NCBI RefSeq assembly: GCF_000382425.1
Contig: NZ_KB908300.1
Span: 1 to 64,000, forward strand
Source: Empedobacter brevis NBRC 14943 = ATCC 43319
GTDB taxonomy: Bacteria > Bacteroidota > Bacteroidia > Flavobacteriales > Weeksellaceae
Length of the DNA: 64,000 nucleotides
Reading direction: 5' to 3'
Of this stretch, positions 35,818-45,108 are shown in pieces (position 1 is the stretch's first letter; each line of letters opens with the position of its first letter). The notes below the pieces were generated by a model. It saw only the letters and a program-made list of their open reading frames with translations, was not told the DNA's origin and made no database searches. The position numbers and the translations under genes were made by a program.

Positions 35818-37990
35818 TACATTTTTTAAACGTTAATACAAAGGTTGTTCCTTCTCCTTCTTTACTATTAAAAGTTATTTTTCCATTCATTCTATTCATC
35901 ATTCGGTGTGCAATAGAAAGCCCTACGCCATTTCCTGAAATATTCCCGGTATTCGACATACGGCTAAAAAGTTTAAACATTTTACTGTAATCTTCCTGTT
36001 TAATTCCAATCCCGTTATCCTTTACTTCAAAAATAACATCTTCATTTTCAATTTCAGATGAAATCATAATTTTCGGATGTTGTTCTTGTGAAGAATATTT
36101 CACCGCATTTCCTATGATGTTTAATAACACTTCATAAAACATTGTTTTATCTCCTAAAACATTATGAATGCGCTCTACTATGACTTCTGTATTTTTTGTT
36201 TTATAATACAACAGAACATCATGTACAATTTTTTCGACAATTGGTTTTGTTTCGATTGTTGACAAAATAATTTCAGATTTTTTAGCTTTACTCAATACCA
36301 AAAGGTCCTGCATCATTTGAGTCATTCCATCTATTTCATCGATCACACTTTTCAATCGGTCATTTTTTACCTGATCCTCTCTCAAACTTCGCTGCAGCAT
36401 TTGACAATTCAGTTTCATAATGGATAAAGGTGTTCTCAAATCATGAGAAACAGTATAAGAGAATGAATCCAATTCATCGTTTATCTCTTTTAATTGTTCA
36501 TATAAACTATGGATTTTAAATGATTGAAGATGGAGTGTTTCAATAATTAATTTTACAACTTCTTTTGCAACATATTTCTCCCTTTCCAGCCAAATAAATG
36601 ATTTATGTTTTATTTCTTCTTGCCATATTTTGAAAGAAGTTCTTGGTGAGAAATAAAGAATTTCTTTATCATCAACAATTTCCACTTTCTCAATTTTATT
36701 AGGTTCTCCGGCCCAATTCAATTTTTGAACCTGTTCTTTTTTGAACCAAATGATAAAATGTTTAAAACTTTGATCTAAAAAACAAAACATCACACCGGCA
36801 GCATTTATACTGAGATTCAACTTTTCTCCATAGTCGATGTAAAAGGAATTTGATGTAAACAATTGCCCCGACTTTTTCTTCGCAGCCCATTCTTTTATCC
36901 TTAAAATTTCATCTTCTCCCGGCGTTTCTCCTTCTGTAAAAACTTTATTAAAATTAACCAAAGCAATCCCATCTGCTTTTGTTAAGTTCAAAACCTGATT
37001 CAAATTAGTATTCATCGAATTCTCAAGGTTTTCTTCTGTTAAAAGATTTTCCTTGAGTTTGATAATAATTTCATTAAAATGATTTTGAAATTTCAACTGT
37101 TCACTCGATTTAAAATTCACATAAGTCAATCTTGCTAAATCAGTCAGCAATTCCGTTTGCAAGCGAACCTGATTCGGAATATATTTTGACAAGTGATTTT
37201 GACAGGCTACAATTCCCCACAATTTCTCATTAATTACAATTGAAATTGAGAAACTGGCCAAGCAGTCAGCATTTCGAAGATATTGGAGATGTACCGGTGA
37301 AAGCGCTCTTACAGAAGAATACATCAAGTCAATTTTCTGATTTTTGGAACTAATCAATGGAATTCTTTTTCCATCAACATCCGAAACCATTCGGCTCTTT
37401 TTCTTCAAATACAATTGGCGAGCTTGCTTCGGAATATCAAATTCAGGGTAACGTAATCCCAAATAAGGTTCTAATCCTTCGTTTATTTTTTCTCCTATTA
37501 CGATTCCGCTATCATCTTCCAAAAATTTGTACAGCATTACACGATCATATCCAGTCAATTTTTTGATAGAAGAAATCAAATAGTTCCATGTATCATCAAT
37601 CGTTTTAGAATAAAGTATTTGTTCTGAATAACTGTAATATAATGCGTTCTCTGATGTAGTAAATTTTTCTAATTCCAGGTAAATAAAATGGTCTGTATAA
37701 AATGTTGTTACATGGTAACTGTTGGAATTTATTTGAGTATGACCTCTTAGAAATTCTCCTTTTTCCTGATTTAAAATTTCATTGAAATCTATTTCAAAAT
37801 TGTGAATTTCGTTTAGATCTAAACCTAATATTTCAGTCGGTAAAATCTGAAATACTTCATCAATATTTTGAGAAACAAATTCAACTTCATAAGTCTTCTT
37901 ATGAATTCCTATCAGATAACCGAAGGATTGTATCTCATTAAGAAATTGAATTTCTTCATCTTCACAGTTTTTGATGATTTGGTTGATCAT
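35804..37990 (-). CDS. bphP: Bacteriophytochrome sensor histidine kinase
   Basis: A 728-residue red/far-red photoreceptor kinase: PAS (about 10-110), GAF (130-300), PHY (310-490), HisKA with VSHDLRTP near residue 514, and HATPase_c with NAVKYSS and DNGIGI. Biliverdin attachment C9 is present in the motif C-x-x-E-E-I. YPEFDIPKQAR carries the invariant aspartate (about 185), SPVHLQYLRN the invariant histidine and tyrosine, and the PHY tongue has WAG and PRTSF. The usual C-H-H/N motif near residue 262 reads C-Q-N, so one conserved chromophore-contact histidine is replaced. No response regulator is adjacent, so its partner lies elsewhere. Confidence 0.94.
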   Translation of the reverse strand: MINQIIKNCEDEEIQFLNEIQSFGYLIGIHKKTYEVEFVSQNIDEVFQILPTEILGLDLNEIHNFEIDFNEILNQEKGEFLRGHTQINSNSYHVTTFYTDHFIYLELEKFTTSENALYYSYSEQILYSKTIDDTWNYLISSIKKLTGYDRVMLYKFLEDDSGIVIGEKINEGLEPYLGLRYPEFDIPKQARQLYLKKKSRMVSDVDGKRIPLISSKNQKIDLMYSSVRALSPVHLQYLRNADCLASFSISIVINEKLWGIVACQNHLSKYIPNQVRLQTELLTDLARLTYVNFKSSEQLKFQNHFNEIIIKLKENLLTEENLENSMNTNLNQVLNLTKADGIALVNFNKVFTEGETPGEDEILRIKEWAAKKKSGQLFTSNSFYIDYGEKLNLSINAAGVMFCFLDQSFKHFIIWFKKEQVQKLNWAGEPNKIEKVEIVDDKEILYFSPRTSFKIWQEEIKHKSFIWLEREKYVAKEVVKLIIETLHLQSFKIHSLYEQLKEINDELDSFSYTVSHDLRTPLSIMKLNCQMLQRSLREDQVKNDRLKSVIDEIDGMTQMMQDLLVLSKAKKSEIILSTIETKPIVEKIVHDVLLYYKTKNTEVIVERIHNVLGDKTMFYEVLLNIIGNAVKYSSQEQHPKIMISSEIENEDVIFEVKDNGIGIKQEDYSKMFKLFSRMSNTGNISGNGVGLSIAHRMMNRMNGKITFNSKEGEGTTFVLTFKKCNDVI

Positions 37991-38055
37991 AAGGTGAGTT
38001 GCTTAGAGTATGATTAAACGACACAATAAAATCGTTTTGATTTAAAAAAGTGTCT

Positions 38056-38757
38056 TTATTCTTCTTGTCTTTTTAATTTTAAAATATAATTTTCTAACTC
38101 TAATTCATCTGTCTCTACCAATTCAAAATCATTGAAATGAATCATTCGAGATGCAAAAAAGTCGGTCACTTTATCTTTTTCGAGAGAAGGATGTACTTTG
38201 ATTCCATTAAATTTTATATTCTTCATATACACATAAAAATCATAGTTAAAATCCGTTTCTCCTAAATATGTATTTGCTATTTTTCCTTTCCATTTGATAT
38301 CAAAAACGCCAAGCTCATCTGTGTCTAAAAATGTAATTTCATGTTGAGCAATAGTATCATTTCCTAACATTGAAACCCCAAAAGCTAATTCTTCAGGTTG
38401 ATCAAGATCAATTGGAAGAGGATCTACTTCATAAACTTTTTTATTGAGAAGAGAAAAATCTAATTGATCGACAAGCTCAATCTTTATTCCTTTGTTATTC
38501 CAATATGTACTCGAAATGATGGCATGATCATAATTAATCCAAAGTTGTTTTTCGGCATTTTCTTGTGAAATATCATCTATTTCATCCAAGTCGTCCTTGT
38601 ATTCTTCTTCTTCATCGTAATTATCTGACTCTAAATGGAGATCCATCCAAAGATCAAAATTTTCATCCAGGCGAGCACTCCAAACAAAATCTATTACTTT
38701 GTGTCCGTTAGTAAATGGGCTATTTGAAAAATATATTTTGTTATTATCCTTACTCAT
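38056..38757 (-). CDS. Acidic cytosolic protein of unknown function
   Basis: A 233-residue protein without signal peptide or membrane helix. It has a striking acidic stretch around residues 45-70 (DNYDEEEEYKDDLDEID) and a beta-rich remainder (for example WINYDHAIISSTYWNNKG, FNYDFYVYMKNIKFNG). I do not recognise the family. Such acidic, solitary proteins are sometimes immunity factors or chaperone-like, but no toxin or secretion gene is adjacent, so this is only noted. It lies 65 bp upstream of bphP in the same direction; cotranscription is possible. Confidence 0.55.
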   Translation of the reverse strand: MSKDNNKIYFSNSPFTNGHKVIDFVWSARLDENFDLWMDLHLESDNYDEEEEYKDDLDEIDDISQENAEKQLWINYDHAIISSTYWNNKGIKIELVDQLDFSLLNKKVYEVDPLPIDLDQPEELAFGVSMLGNDTIAQHEITFLDTDELGVFDIKWKGKIANTYLGETDFNYDFYVYMKNIKFNGIKVHPSLEKDKVTDFFASRMIHFNDFELVETDELELENYILKLKRQEE

Positions 38758-38871
38758 AAATTGGGTTTTGACTTCTGTTTTTGAATTTACAACGTTTATT
38801 CTACTCTACAAAATTTTAAAAAATAATTGAATCGTTTATTAGATATTGTCATTGATTCTCAAAGAAATAAA

Positions 38872-38903
38872 AAAAGAGAAATTTCTAAAGAAATTCCTCT
38901 TTT
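38872..38903 (-). terminator. Terminator of the S9 peptidase gene
   Basis: Arms AAAAAGAGAAATTTC / GAAATTCCTCTTTT with one mismatch and flanking A/T runs, downstream of the S9 peptidase gene. Confidence 0.65.
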
Positions 38904-38953
38904 AAATTTTAGTTATCATTGTAACTGATCAGTTCTTTTTTTATAAAAGGTTT

Positions 38954-40855
38954 TTACAATGTTTCTTTCAGCCATTTGAAAAACTCCGTGTGCCAAATTA
39001 CAGAATTCTGTGGTTTCAATACCCAGTGATTTTCTTCCGGAAAATAGATGAAACGGGATTTTATTCCTTTCAATTGCAAAATCTGATACGCTTCTTGTCC
39101 TTGTCCCATTGGTACGCGATAATCTCGTCCACCAACATAAATTAACATCGGTGTATTCCATTTATTTACCAATTCTGTACTGCTTGGATCAAAATGAGTA
39201 TATGTTTTTTGAGCAGCTTTGTTATTCGTTTCCCACCATGCTCCACCTGCATCCCAGTTTGTAAAGAAAATTTCTTCTGTTGTTCCATACATTGATTTCA
39301 AATCAAACACACCATTATGGGAAATAAATGATTTGAAACGGCCTTCATGAATACCTGCTAAATAATAAACTGAATATCCTCCGTAAGATGCTCCAACAGC
39401 ACCACGTCGATCTTTGTCTACATAAGACTCTTTTGAAATATCATCAATAGCTGCTAAATAATCCTGCATCACCTGTCCTCCCCAGTCTTTCGAAATTTGT
39501 TCATTCCATTCTACTCCATGCCCCGGCATTCCACGACGGTTAGGAGCAATTACAATATATCCTTGCGCAGCCATTAATTGAAAATTCCAACGAGGAGAAT
39601 AAAATTGAGTTAATGCAGATTGAGGTCCTCCTTGACAATACAATAGTGTTGGGTATTTTTTAGTTGGATCAAAGTTTGGTGGATAAACAACCCAGGCATG
39701 CATTTCTTTTCCGTCTGTTGTTTTTATTTTTCTAGCTTTTACATCACTCAATGCAATATTTTCGAAGATGTCTTTGTTTTCATTCGTTAATTGTGTTAAA
39801 GCTCCTGATTTCAGATCAACAACATAGATTTCTGCTGCATGGTTAATATCTGTTTTGGTTACAATTGCTTTATTTCCAACAATTTCTTTTACGTCAGCAA
39901 TATCAAAATCACCTGTTGTTATTTGTTTGATTGCTGGCATTTTTCTCGCTTTGAAGTTTACATCAACTTCAAACAATTGAATGGTACCTCCAACCGGAGC
40001 ATTGAAATAAATTTTTGTTCCGTCATTGTTCCATTTGTAACCTTGGACTGTTCCGTCCCAATGTTTTGTAATATTCAGCTCAACAGCACCACGACGAACA
40101 ATCAAATCATTTTTATCCGCTTCATATCCATCACGTTCCATGCTCAAAAAAGCAAAATCTCCTTGAGAAGAAAAACTTGGTGTATTATCATACCCCATTT
40201 TACCTTCTGTAATATTTGTTGTTGTTTTCGTCCCTAAATCATACTGATAGATATCTGTATTTGTACTTAAAGCGTATTCTGTCCCAAATTTCTTTTTAGA
40301 AACATATAAGATCTTCGTACCGTCAGGCGACCACACAAATTCAGAAACTGAATAAGGTTCGTCTTTTAAGACATCAATTTTTGTTGCATTTTCTTTGTTT
40401 TCAGACAGCAATAAATGATCATAATTTCCATCGTTCCAAGTATCCCAATGTCTATAATTTAATTCGTTGTAAATCTGAACATTTGATTTGTCCATCTCAG
40501 GATAATAGTCTGACCCAAAAACTTTTTGTAATTTAATTTTTTCAGTTTCTGCTTTATATTTTTGCGTTTTATTTAGAGATTCGTCTGCTAAAAGAGTTTT
40601 ATAGTCTTCAATTTCAGAAGCTTTACCTCCAGCCAACGAAATTATATAAGTCTTTGATGTATCTTCTTGTGTTTTAACATCTGTAGAAGTTACTTTGTAA
40701 ATAAGATTTTTTTGATCTTTTGTTACTCCAACCGGAGCCACTTTTTTTACCTGCCATAACAATTCTGGCGTCATTACTTTTTGTCCCATTGCTGTTGTCG
40801 TCATCAAAATACTCGCGACCAATATCGAAAATCTATTCATGTTAATTTTATTCAA
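38954..40855 (-). CDS. S9-family exported serine peptidase
   Basis: A 633-residue prolyl-oligopeptidase-family enzyme (dipeptidyl/acyl-aminoacyl peptidase type) with a signal peptide (ending TTTAMG). An N-terminal beta-propeller (about 30-370) is followed by the alpha/beta hydrolase domain. The nucleophile is in GASYGGYS near residue 487, the aspartate in GGRDYRVPMGQG and the histidine in EENHWVLKP. It trims peptides in the periplasm, fitting the protein-degrading habit of Flavobacteriia. Monocistronic, with terminators on both sides. Confidence 0.93.
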   Translation of the reverse strand: MNKINMNRFSILVASILMTTTAMGQKVMTPELLWQVKKVAPVGVTKDQKNLIYKVTSTDVKTQEDTSKTYIISLAGGKASEIEDYKTLLADESLNKTQKYKAETEKIKLQKVFGSDYYPEMDKSNVQIYNELNYRHWDTWNDGNYDHLLLSENKENATKIDVLKDEPYSVSEFVWSPDGTKILYVSKKKFGTEYALSTNTDIYQYDLGTKTTTNITEGKMGYDNTPSFSSQGDFAFLSMERDGYEADKNDLIVRRGAVELNITKHWDGTVQGYKWNNDGTKIYFNAPVGGTIQLFEVDVNFKARKMPAIKQITTGDFDIADVKEIVGNKAIVTKTDINHAAEIYVVDLKSGALTQLTNENKDIFENIALSDVKARKIKTTDGKEMHAWVVYPPNFDPTKKYPTLLYCQGGPQSALTQFYSPRWNFQLMAAQGYIVIAPNRRGMPGHGVEWNEQISKDWGGQVMQDYLAAIDDISKESYVDKDRRGAVGASYGGYSVYYLAGIHEGRFKSFISHNGVFDLKSMYGTTEEIFFTNWDAGGAWWETNNKAAQKTYTHFDPSSTELVNKWNTPMLIYVGGRDYRVPMGQGQEAYQILQLKGIKSRFIYFPEENHWVLKPQNSVIWHTEFFKWLKETL

Positions 40856-40912
40856 TTTCCTTGTAAAAATAGTAATTCTTTATGGAGAAAGCTCAAAATT
40901 GAGCATAAAAAA

Positions 40913-40950
40913 AGACATCATTCAGCACATAATGTACACAAATGATGTCT
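40913..40950 (-). terminator. Terminator of the outer-membrane barrel gene
   Basis: Arms AGACATCATT / AATGATGTCT enclosing 18 nt, followed on the minus strand by a run of T. Confidence 0.7.
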
Positions 40951-41023
40951 CCGCTAATAATTTTTTCAAATCGTCTAATCGATGTTTAAAATTAAGCTAT
41001 ATATTTTATATTTAACCTTTTAA

Positions 41024-41863
41024 TTAAAAGTTTAACTTATTTTTATGAGTAAAAACAGGAATGATTGCACCAAAAACTAAGTTTTGTTGAGAGAAGAAAA
41101 AATCTTGTTTCGCTTTATCCGATTTATTAGCTGTAGTACGAATATCATTCATATTGGCATATCCTCCCTTCATCTCTGCTTGGATAAAGAAATAATCCCA
41201 GAAAGTAAAGTTGATTCCAACCATTGCAGCAGTTGCAAATCCTGCTAAATGAAACTCATCGTAACGTTCATTTCCCATTAACTTCACATTAGAACGAGGG
41301 TATAAAACACCTGCTCCTAAACCAGCTGTAACATTCACATCAATCCCTTTTCCATTCTTTGTAATTGGAAAATGTTGAATGTTATCAAAACGACGGACTT
41401 CTAAATTAGCATAGTTTAAACCATCTGTGTGTTCAAAAGTTAAGAAATCTTCTGTTAATTTTTTATCTATTTGATGATAGTTTCCATCAAATTCAGAACC
41501 TGTATTGATTGATCCATTCATCTTAACGACCTGATCCTGATCCATTACATACTTCATGTGATCAATCCCGAAAGAAATGTTCCAATTATCCGAAACAAAA
41601 TATCCTAAACGGAAGTTGTATTGAGGAATCGTCATTGAACCTGGTCGGAAATATTTCATTCCAAAAGAAGTTTGACGATCATGAGCAGCCACATTATCTA
41701 GTGTAAAATCGTATCCGTTACCTTTGAACTGAATATCCGATTTTGTATACTGAGCATGATTCCAACCCCAATAAATATAAAATTTTCCTTTATTATTTTT
41801 CCCTTGACCAAAAGTAGTTGCAACCAAAGCAACTAAAAACATTACACTTATATACTTTCTCAA
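41024..41863 (-). CDS. Outer-membrane beta-barrel protein of unknown function
   Basis: A 279-residue protein with a signal peptide (MRKYISVMFLVALVATTFG). The mature chain shows alternating aromatic/polar strands throughout (KFYIYWGWNHAQYTKSDI, NFRLGYFVSDNWNISFGID, GINFTFWDYFFIQAEMKGG) and ends in a phenylalanine, as many outer-membrane barrels do. It belongs to a lineage-specific family I know only as a hypothetical outer-membrane protein. No operon partner. The 189 bp to the divergent small gene hold the promoter of the latter. Confidence 0.7.
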   Translation of the reverse strand: MRKYISVMFLVALVATTFGQGKNNKGKFYIYWGWNHAQYTKSDIQFKGNGYDFTLDNVAAHDRQTSFGMKYFRPGSMTIPQYNFRLGYFVSDNWNISFGIDHMKYVMDQDQVVKMNGSINTGSEFDGNYHQIDKKLTEDFLTFEHTDGLNYANLEVRRFDNIQHFPITKNGKGIDVNVTAGLGAGVLYPRSNVKLMGNERYDEFHLAGFATAAMVGINFTFWDYFFIQAEMKGGYANMNDIRTTANKSDKAKQDFFFSQQNLVFGAIIPVFTHKNKLNF

Positions 41864-42016
41864 AATTTAATTTTTTGCAAATTTATTCTTAAAAAAACTG
41901 AGTAAAAATGATTTATGATATCAATTGTATATTGTGTTCATATTTTTAATCAATAAACTTTGTTAAGCCTCATAAAATAAAATGATAAATATTTATTAAA
42001 AAAGTTTTCAAGTATT

Positions 42017-42045
42017 TTGTAATTAAAAATTAAAATATATTTTTG
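42017..42045 (+). promoter_or_regulatory. Promoter of the small peptide-SulP-carbonic anhydrase genes
   Basis: TTG (42017-42019), 18 bp, TATTTTTG (42038-42045), 7 bp before the ATG at 42053. Confidence 0.6.
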
Positions 42046-42052
42046 TGACATA

Positions 42053-42412
42053 ATGAAGGACTACCTGATAAAACATACTATTGGAATTTTTTTCACGCTG
42101 CTTTTGGTGTTCAGTACGAACATGCAAGGGTTAGCGGGGTATTTGGATTATCAGATGAGATTAGAGCAAAATGTATGCGACGATACTACAAATGACAATT
42201 CAAAAGCATTGTTTTCTCAAACTTCAACAGAAGAAGAAAATAATCAACAAAGTTCTTCTAAGGAAATTACAGAAAAAATACATTATTTTCATGTTATAAA
42301 TTTGTTTACTTTTTTTAAAGCAAAACAAAAAACATATTCAGTTTTTCATCATTCTAAGATATACTCATCTCTGAACAATGGTGTTACTACACCTCCTCCT
42401 GAATTTATTTAA
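42053..42412 (+). CDS. Small membrane-anchored protein preceding the SulP transporter
   Basis: A 119-residue protein: one N-terminal hydrophobic helix (about residues 9-28), then DYQMRLEQNVCDD, a polar Gln/Ser/Glu-rich linker, a second mildly hydrophobic stretch (HYFHVINLFTFF) and a proline-rich end PPPEFI. The layout of helix, a DY..xxC segment and a PPP tail recalls small Bacteroidetes proteins found directly ahead of metal or nutrient transporters, but the second half of their usual cysteine motif is missing. It precedes SulP by 100 bp in the same direction. Function unknown; an accessory of the transporter is a guess from position. Confidence 0.6.
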   Translation: MKDYLIKHTIGIFFTLLLVFSTNMQGLAGYLDYQMRLEQNVCDDTTNDNSKALFSQTSTEEENNQQSSSKEITEKIHYFHVINLFTFFKAKQKTYSVFHHSKIYSSLNNGVTTPPPEFI

Positions 42413-42512
42413 CTTTTTAATTCATCTTTTTGCATAATTTTTGTTCAGTTATTGACTTAGAAGTGCAATTTACCTTATTGTTTAAAAATTAAATAATTCA
42501 TTTTAAAACTAT

Positions 42513-44057
42513 ATGAATCTTTTTCAAAATTGGAAAAAAGACATACCTGCGAGTATTGTTGTCTTTTTCGTTGCATTACCTTTATGTTTAGGGGTTGCGT
42601 TAGCTAGTGGTGCTCCATTATTTGCCGGTATTATTGCTGGTATTGTAGGAGGAATCGTTGTCGGATTAATTTCAAAATCAGAAATTGGTGTTTCTGGACC
42701 TGCAGCTGGTTTAGTTGTTATTGTATTAACAGCTATTACCGATTTAGGAGCATACGAATTGTTCTTGGTTGCTGTTGTGATTGCCGGTATTTTTCAAATA
42801 CTCTTAGGAATTTTAAAAGCCGGTGTAATTGGTTATTACTTCCCTTCTTCTGTCATCAAGGGAATGTTATGTGCAATTGGTATATCTATCTTTTTAAAAC
42901 AAATTCCTTTAGCATTAGGTTACAAAGAAGTTTTTAGTTTTGATAACATTAGCTTCGATTTAATCACGCCAGGAGCTATAATTATAACACTTATTTCTTT
43001 ATTCATCTTAATTGTTTGGGACAACATTTTAGCGAAAAAATCTAATTTTTTCAAATTGTTACCAGGCTCTTTGGTTGCTGTATTAATCGGTATTTTATAT
43101 CAAATCACAATTGGAGATACAAATCATGAAGTGTTTGCAATAGACAAAGATTTATTGGTAAAAGTTCCTGTTCCTGAAAGCGTTTCTGACTTTCTCGGAC
43201 AATTCACATTACCTGATTTTGGAGCTGGTTTGACAAATCCTTTGGTGTGGCAAGTTGCATTTACAATTGCAATTGTTGCTTCATTAGAATCTTTATTATC
43301 AGTAGAAGCAACAGATAAATTGGATCCGTTAAAACGTCAAACACCTACAAATCGTGAGTTAATTGCACAGGGTATTGGAAACTCTTTATCAGGATTAATT
43401 GGAGGACTACCTGTAACACAGGTTATTGTTCGTTCTTCTGCCAATGCTATGAGTGGAGGACTTTCAAAACTTTCTACAATTACACATGGTGTTTTATTAT
43501 TGGTGAGTGTTATTTCTATTCCGGTATTTTTAAATTTAATTCCAAATGCCGTATTAGCTTCAGTTCTATTAGTCATTGGTTACAAATTAGGGAATCCGAA
43601 GCAATTTTTGGACATGAAAAAATTAGGAAAAGATCAGTTAATTCCTTTTGCTGTAACAGTTATCGCTATTCTTGCTACCGATTTATTGAAAGGTATTATT
43701 ATAGGTTTAATAGTTGGAGTTGTGGTTTCGTTAATTAAATCTTACAACAATTCTCACGTCATGTTAGTAAAAGAGGGAAATATTTTCCATATGAACTTTG
43801 CTGAAGAGGTTACATTTGTTAACCGCGGAGCTATTGTAAAAGAATTGGACGGTTTGAAACCTGGTTCTAACTTAGAATTAGATGTTCGTAAAACGAGAAT
43901 TTTAGATTATGATATCATCGAATATCTGGATGAATTTAAAGTAAAAGCAAAAAATAATAATATTAACATTCGATTGATTTCCGAACGTGGAACAGTCGAT
44001 AATCCACCATCATTTAGAGAATTCTTCGGTTACGTTTTAGTTTCAGGAGCTCATTAA
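42513..44057 (+). CDS. SulP-family anion (probably bicarbonate) transporter
   Basis: A 514-residue SLC26/SulP protein. Some 12-14 TM helices (about 10-410) include the family motifs DIPASIVVFFVALPLCLGVALASG at the start, GVSGPAAGLVVIV and GLPVTQVIVRSSANAMSGG. A short STAS domain (about 425-510) closes it. A beta-carbonic anhydrase gene follows 48 bp downstream, which in other bacteria points to HCO3- uptake and not sulfate uptake; this assignment is by context. Membrane location is the inner membrane. Confidence 0.9.
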   Translation: MNLFQNWKKDIPASIVVFFVALPLCLGVALASGAPLFAGIIAGIVGGIVVGLISKSEIGVSGPAAGLVVIVLTAITDLGAYELFLVAVVIAGIFQILLGILKAGVIGYYFPSSVIKGMLCAIGISIFLKQIPLALGYKEVFSFDNISFDLITPGAIIITLISLFILIVWDNILAKKSNFFKLLPGSLVAVLIGILYQITIGDTNHEVFAIDKDLLVKVPVPESVSDFLGQFTLPDFGAGLTNPLVWQVAFTIAIVASLESLLSVEATDKLDPLKRQTPTNRELIAQGIGNSLSGLIGGLPVTQVIVRSSANAMSGGLSKLSTITHGVLLLVSVISIPVFLNLIPNAVLASVLLVIGYKLGNPKQFLDMKKLGKDQLIPFAVTVIAILATDLLKGIIIGLIVGVVVSLIKSYNNSHVMLVKEGNIFHMNFAEEVTFVNRGAIVKELDGLKPGSNLELDVRKTRILDYDIIEYLDEFKVKAKNNNINIRLISERGTVDNPPSFREFFGYVLVSGAH

Positions 44058-44105
44058 TCTAATAAAAAATATAAAATTAAACCACTCACATTAAAATTAA
44101 ATATA

Positions 44106-44741
44106 ATGAAAACACATACATCAGAAACTCAATCAACAACTACTCCGGAGAAAGCTTTAGAATTTTTAAAAGAAGGAAACCTAAGATTTGTTAAAAATCT
44201 GAAAGCAAACAGAGATTTGCTTTCACAGGTAAATGATACAAGAGAAGGCCAATGGCCGTTTGCAGTAGTTTTAAGCTGTATTGATAGCCGTACTTCTGCC
44301 GAATTAATTTTTGACCAAGGTTTAGGAGATATTTTTAGTGTACGGATTGCAGGAAATTTCGTTAACCAAGATATTTTAGGTTCTATGGAATTTGGTTGCA
44401 ATGTCGCCGGGTCAAAATTGATTGTTGTTTTGGGACACTCTAAATGTGGTGCATTAAAAGGCGGATTAGATGCTGCTACAATTCATACAACGGAGATGAA
44501 TAATTTATGTCATTTAGTAGATCATTTTACTCCAATTATTGATGAAATTATTCAAGAAGGAGAAGAACGTTCTTCTAAAAATGCTGATTTATTAGAAAGA
44601 TTAAATCATCAAAATGTAAAGAAAACAATAGAAGATATTCGTAATCAAAGCACAACCTTAAATAACTTAGAAAAAGAAGGAAAAATCAAAATTATTGGTG
44701 CAAACTACTGTGTAGAAACAGGTGTTGTAAATTGGTTATAA
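44106..44741 (+). CDS. Beta-class carbonic anhydrase
   Basis: A 211-residue cytosolic zinc enzyme interconverting CO2 and HCO3-. All zinc ligands and the Asp-Arg dyad are present: C58, D60 and R62 in SCIDSRTSAE, H111 and C114 in GHSKCGALKG. It follows the SulP transporter closely, suggesting that the pair controls intracellular bicarbonate for carboxylases. A strong terminator follows. A separate gamma-class homolog lies at the right end of the window. Confidence 0.95.
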   Translation: MKTHTSETQSTTTPEKALEFLKEGNLRFVKNLKANRDLLSQVNDTREGQWPFAVVLSCIDSRTSAELIFDQGLGDIFSVRIAGNFVNQDILGSMEFGCNVAGSKLIVVLGHSKCGALKGGLDAATIHTTEMNNLCHLVDHFTPIIDEIIQEGEERSSKNADLLERLNHQNVKKTIEDIRNQSTTLNNLEKEGKIKIIGANYCVETGVVNWL

Positions 44742-44781
44742 AACACATTAATTCTTTAATTCTTTAGATAAGATTTTAAAT

Positions 44782-44813
44782 AACAAAAAGCCACTCTGCG
44801 AGTGGCTTTTTGT
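44782..44813 (+). terminator. Terminator after the carbonic anhydrase
   Basis: AACAAAAAGCCACTC / GAGTGGCTTTTTGTT with a 3-nt loop. Confidence 0.88.
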
Positions 44814-44909
44814 TTTATTATTGTTAACCTCACTTAACTTGCACCAAAGGGTATTTTCTGATATCATTTACAGAACACGAATGAATAGAATTCTCTCGTA
44901 TTTTTTCTA

Positions 44910-45050
44910 TTATAAAAGAAATTCATCGTTGTTTAGTACTCTTATTTCTTTTGTGTCAACTCCAAGTCTTTCATAGAAAGGTTGATAATTTCCATCTGGA
45001 ATCGAAATGGTTAACTTATTCTTCTGGCCAAAGCCTTGTTTTTTTAGTCC
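44910..45050 (-). pseudogene. C-terminal remnant of an unidentified gene
   Basis: On the minus strand a frame bounded by stops and lacking a usable start reads as protein-like sequence, including FGQKNKLTISIPDGNYQPFY and GVDTKEIRVLNNDEFLL, then a stop at 44910-44912. It looks like the tail of a decayed gene, downstream of and in the same direction as the HsdR_N-like gene. I do not recognise the parent family. The rest of the gap 44742-45108 holds only the terminator above. Confidence 0.45.
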
Positions 45051-45108
45051 TTATATATTTCTTCTTAAAGGATTAAACATATCTCATTATTTATAGCTTA
45101 TAAAACTT

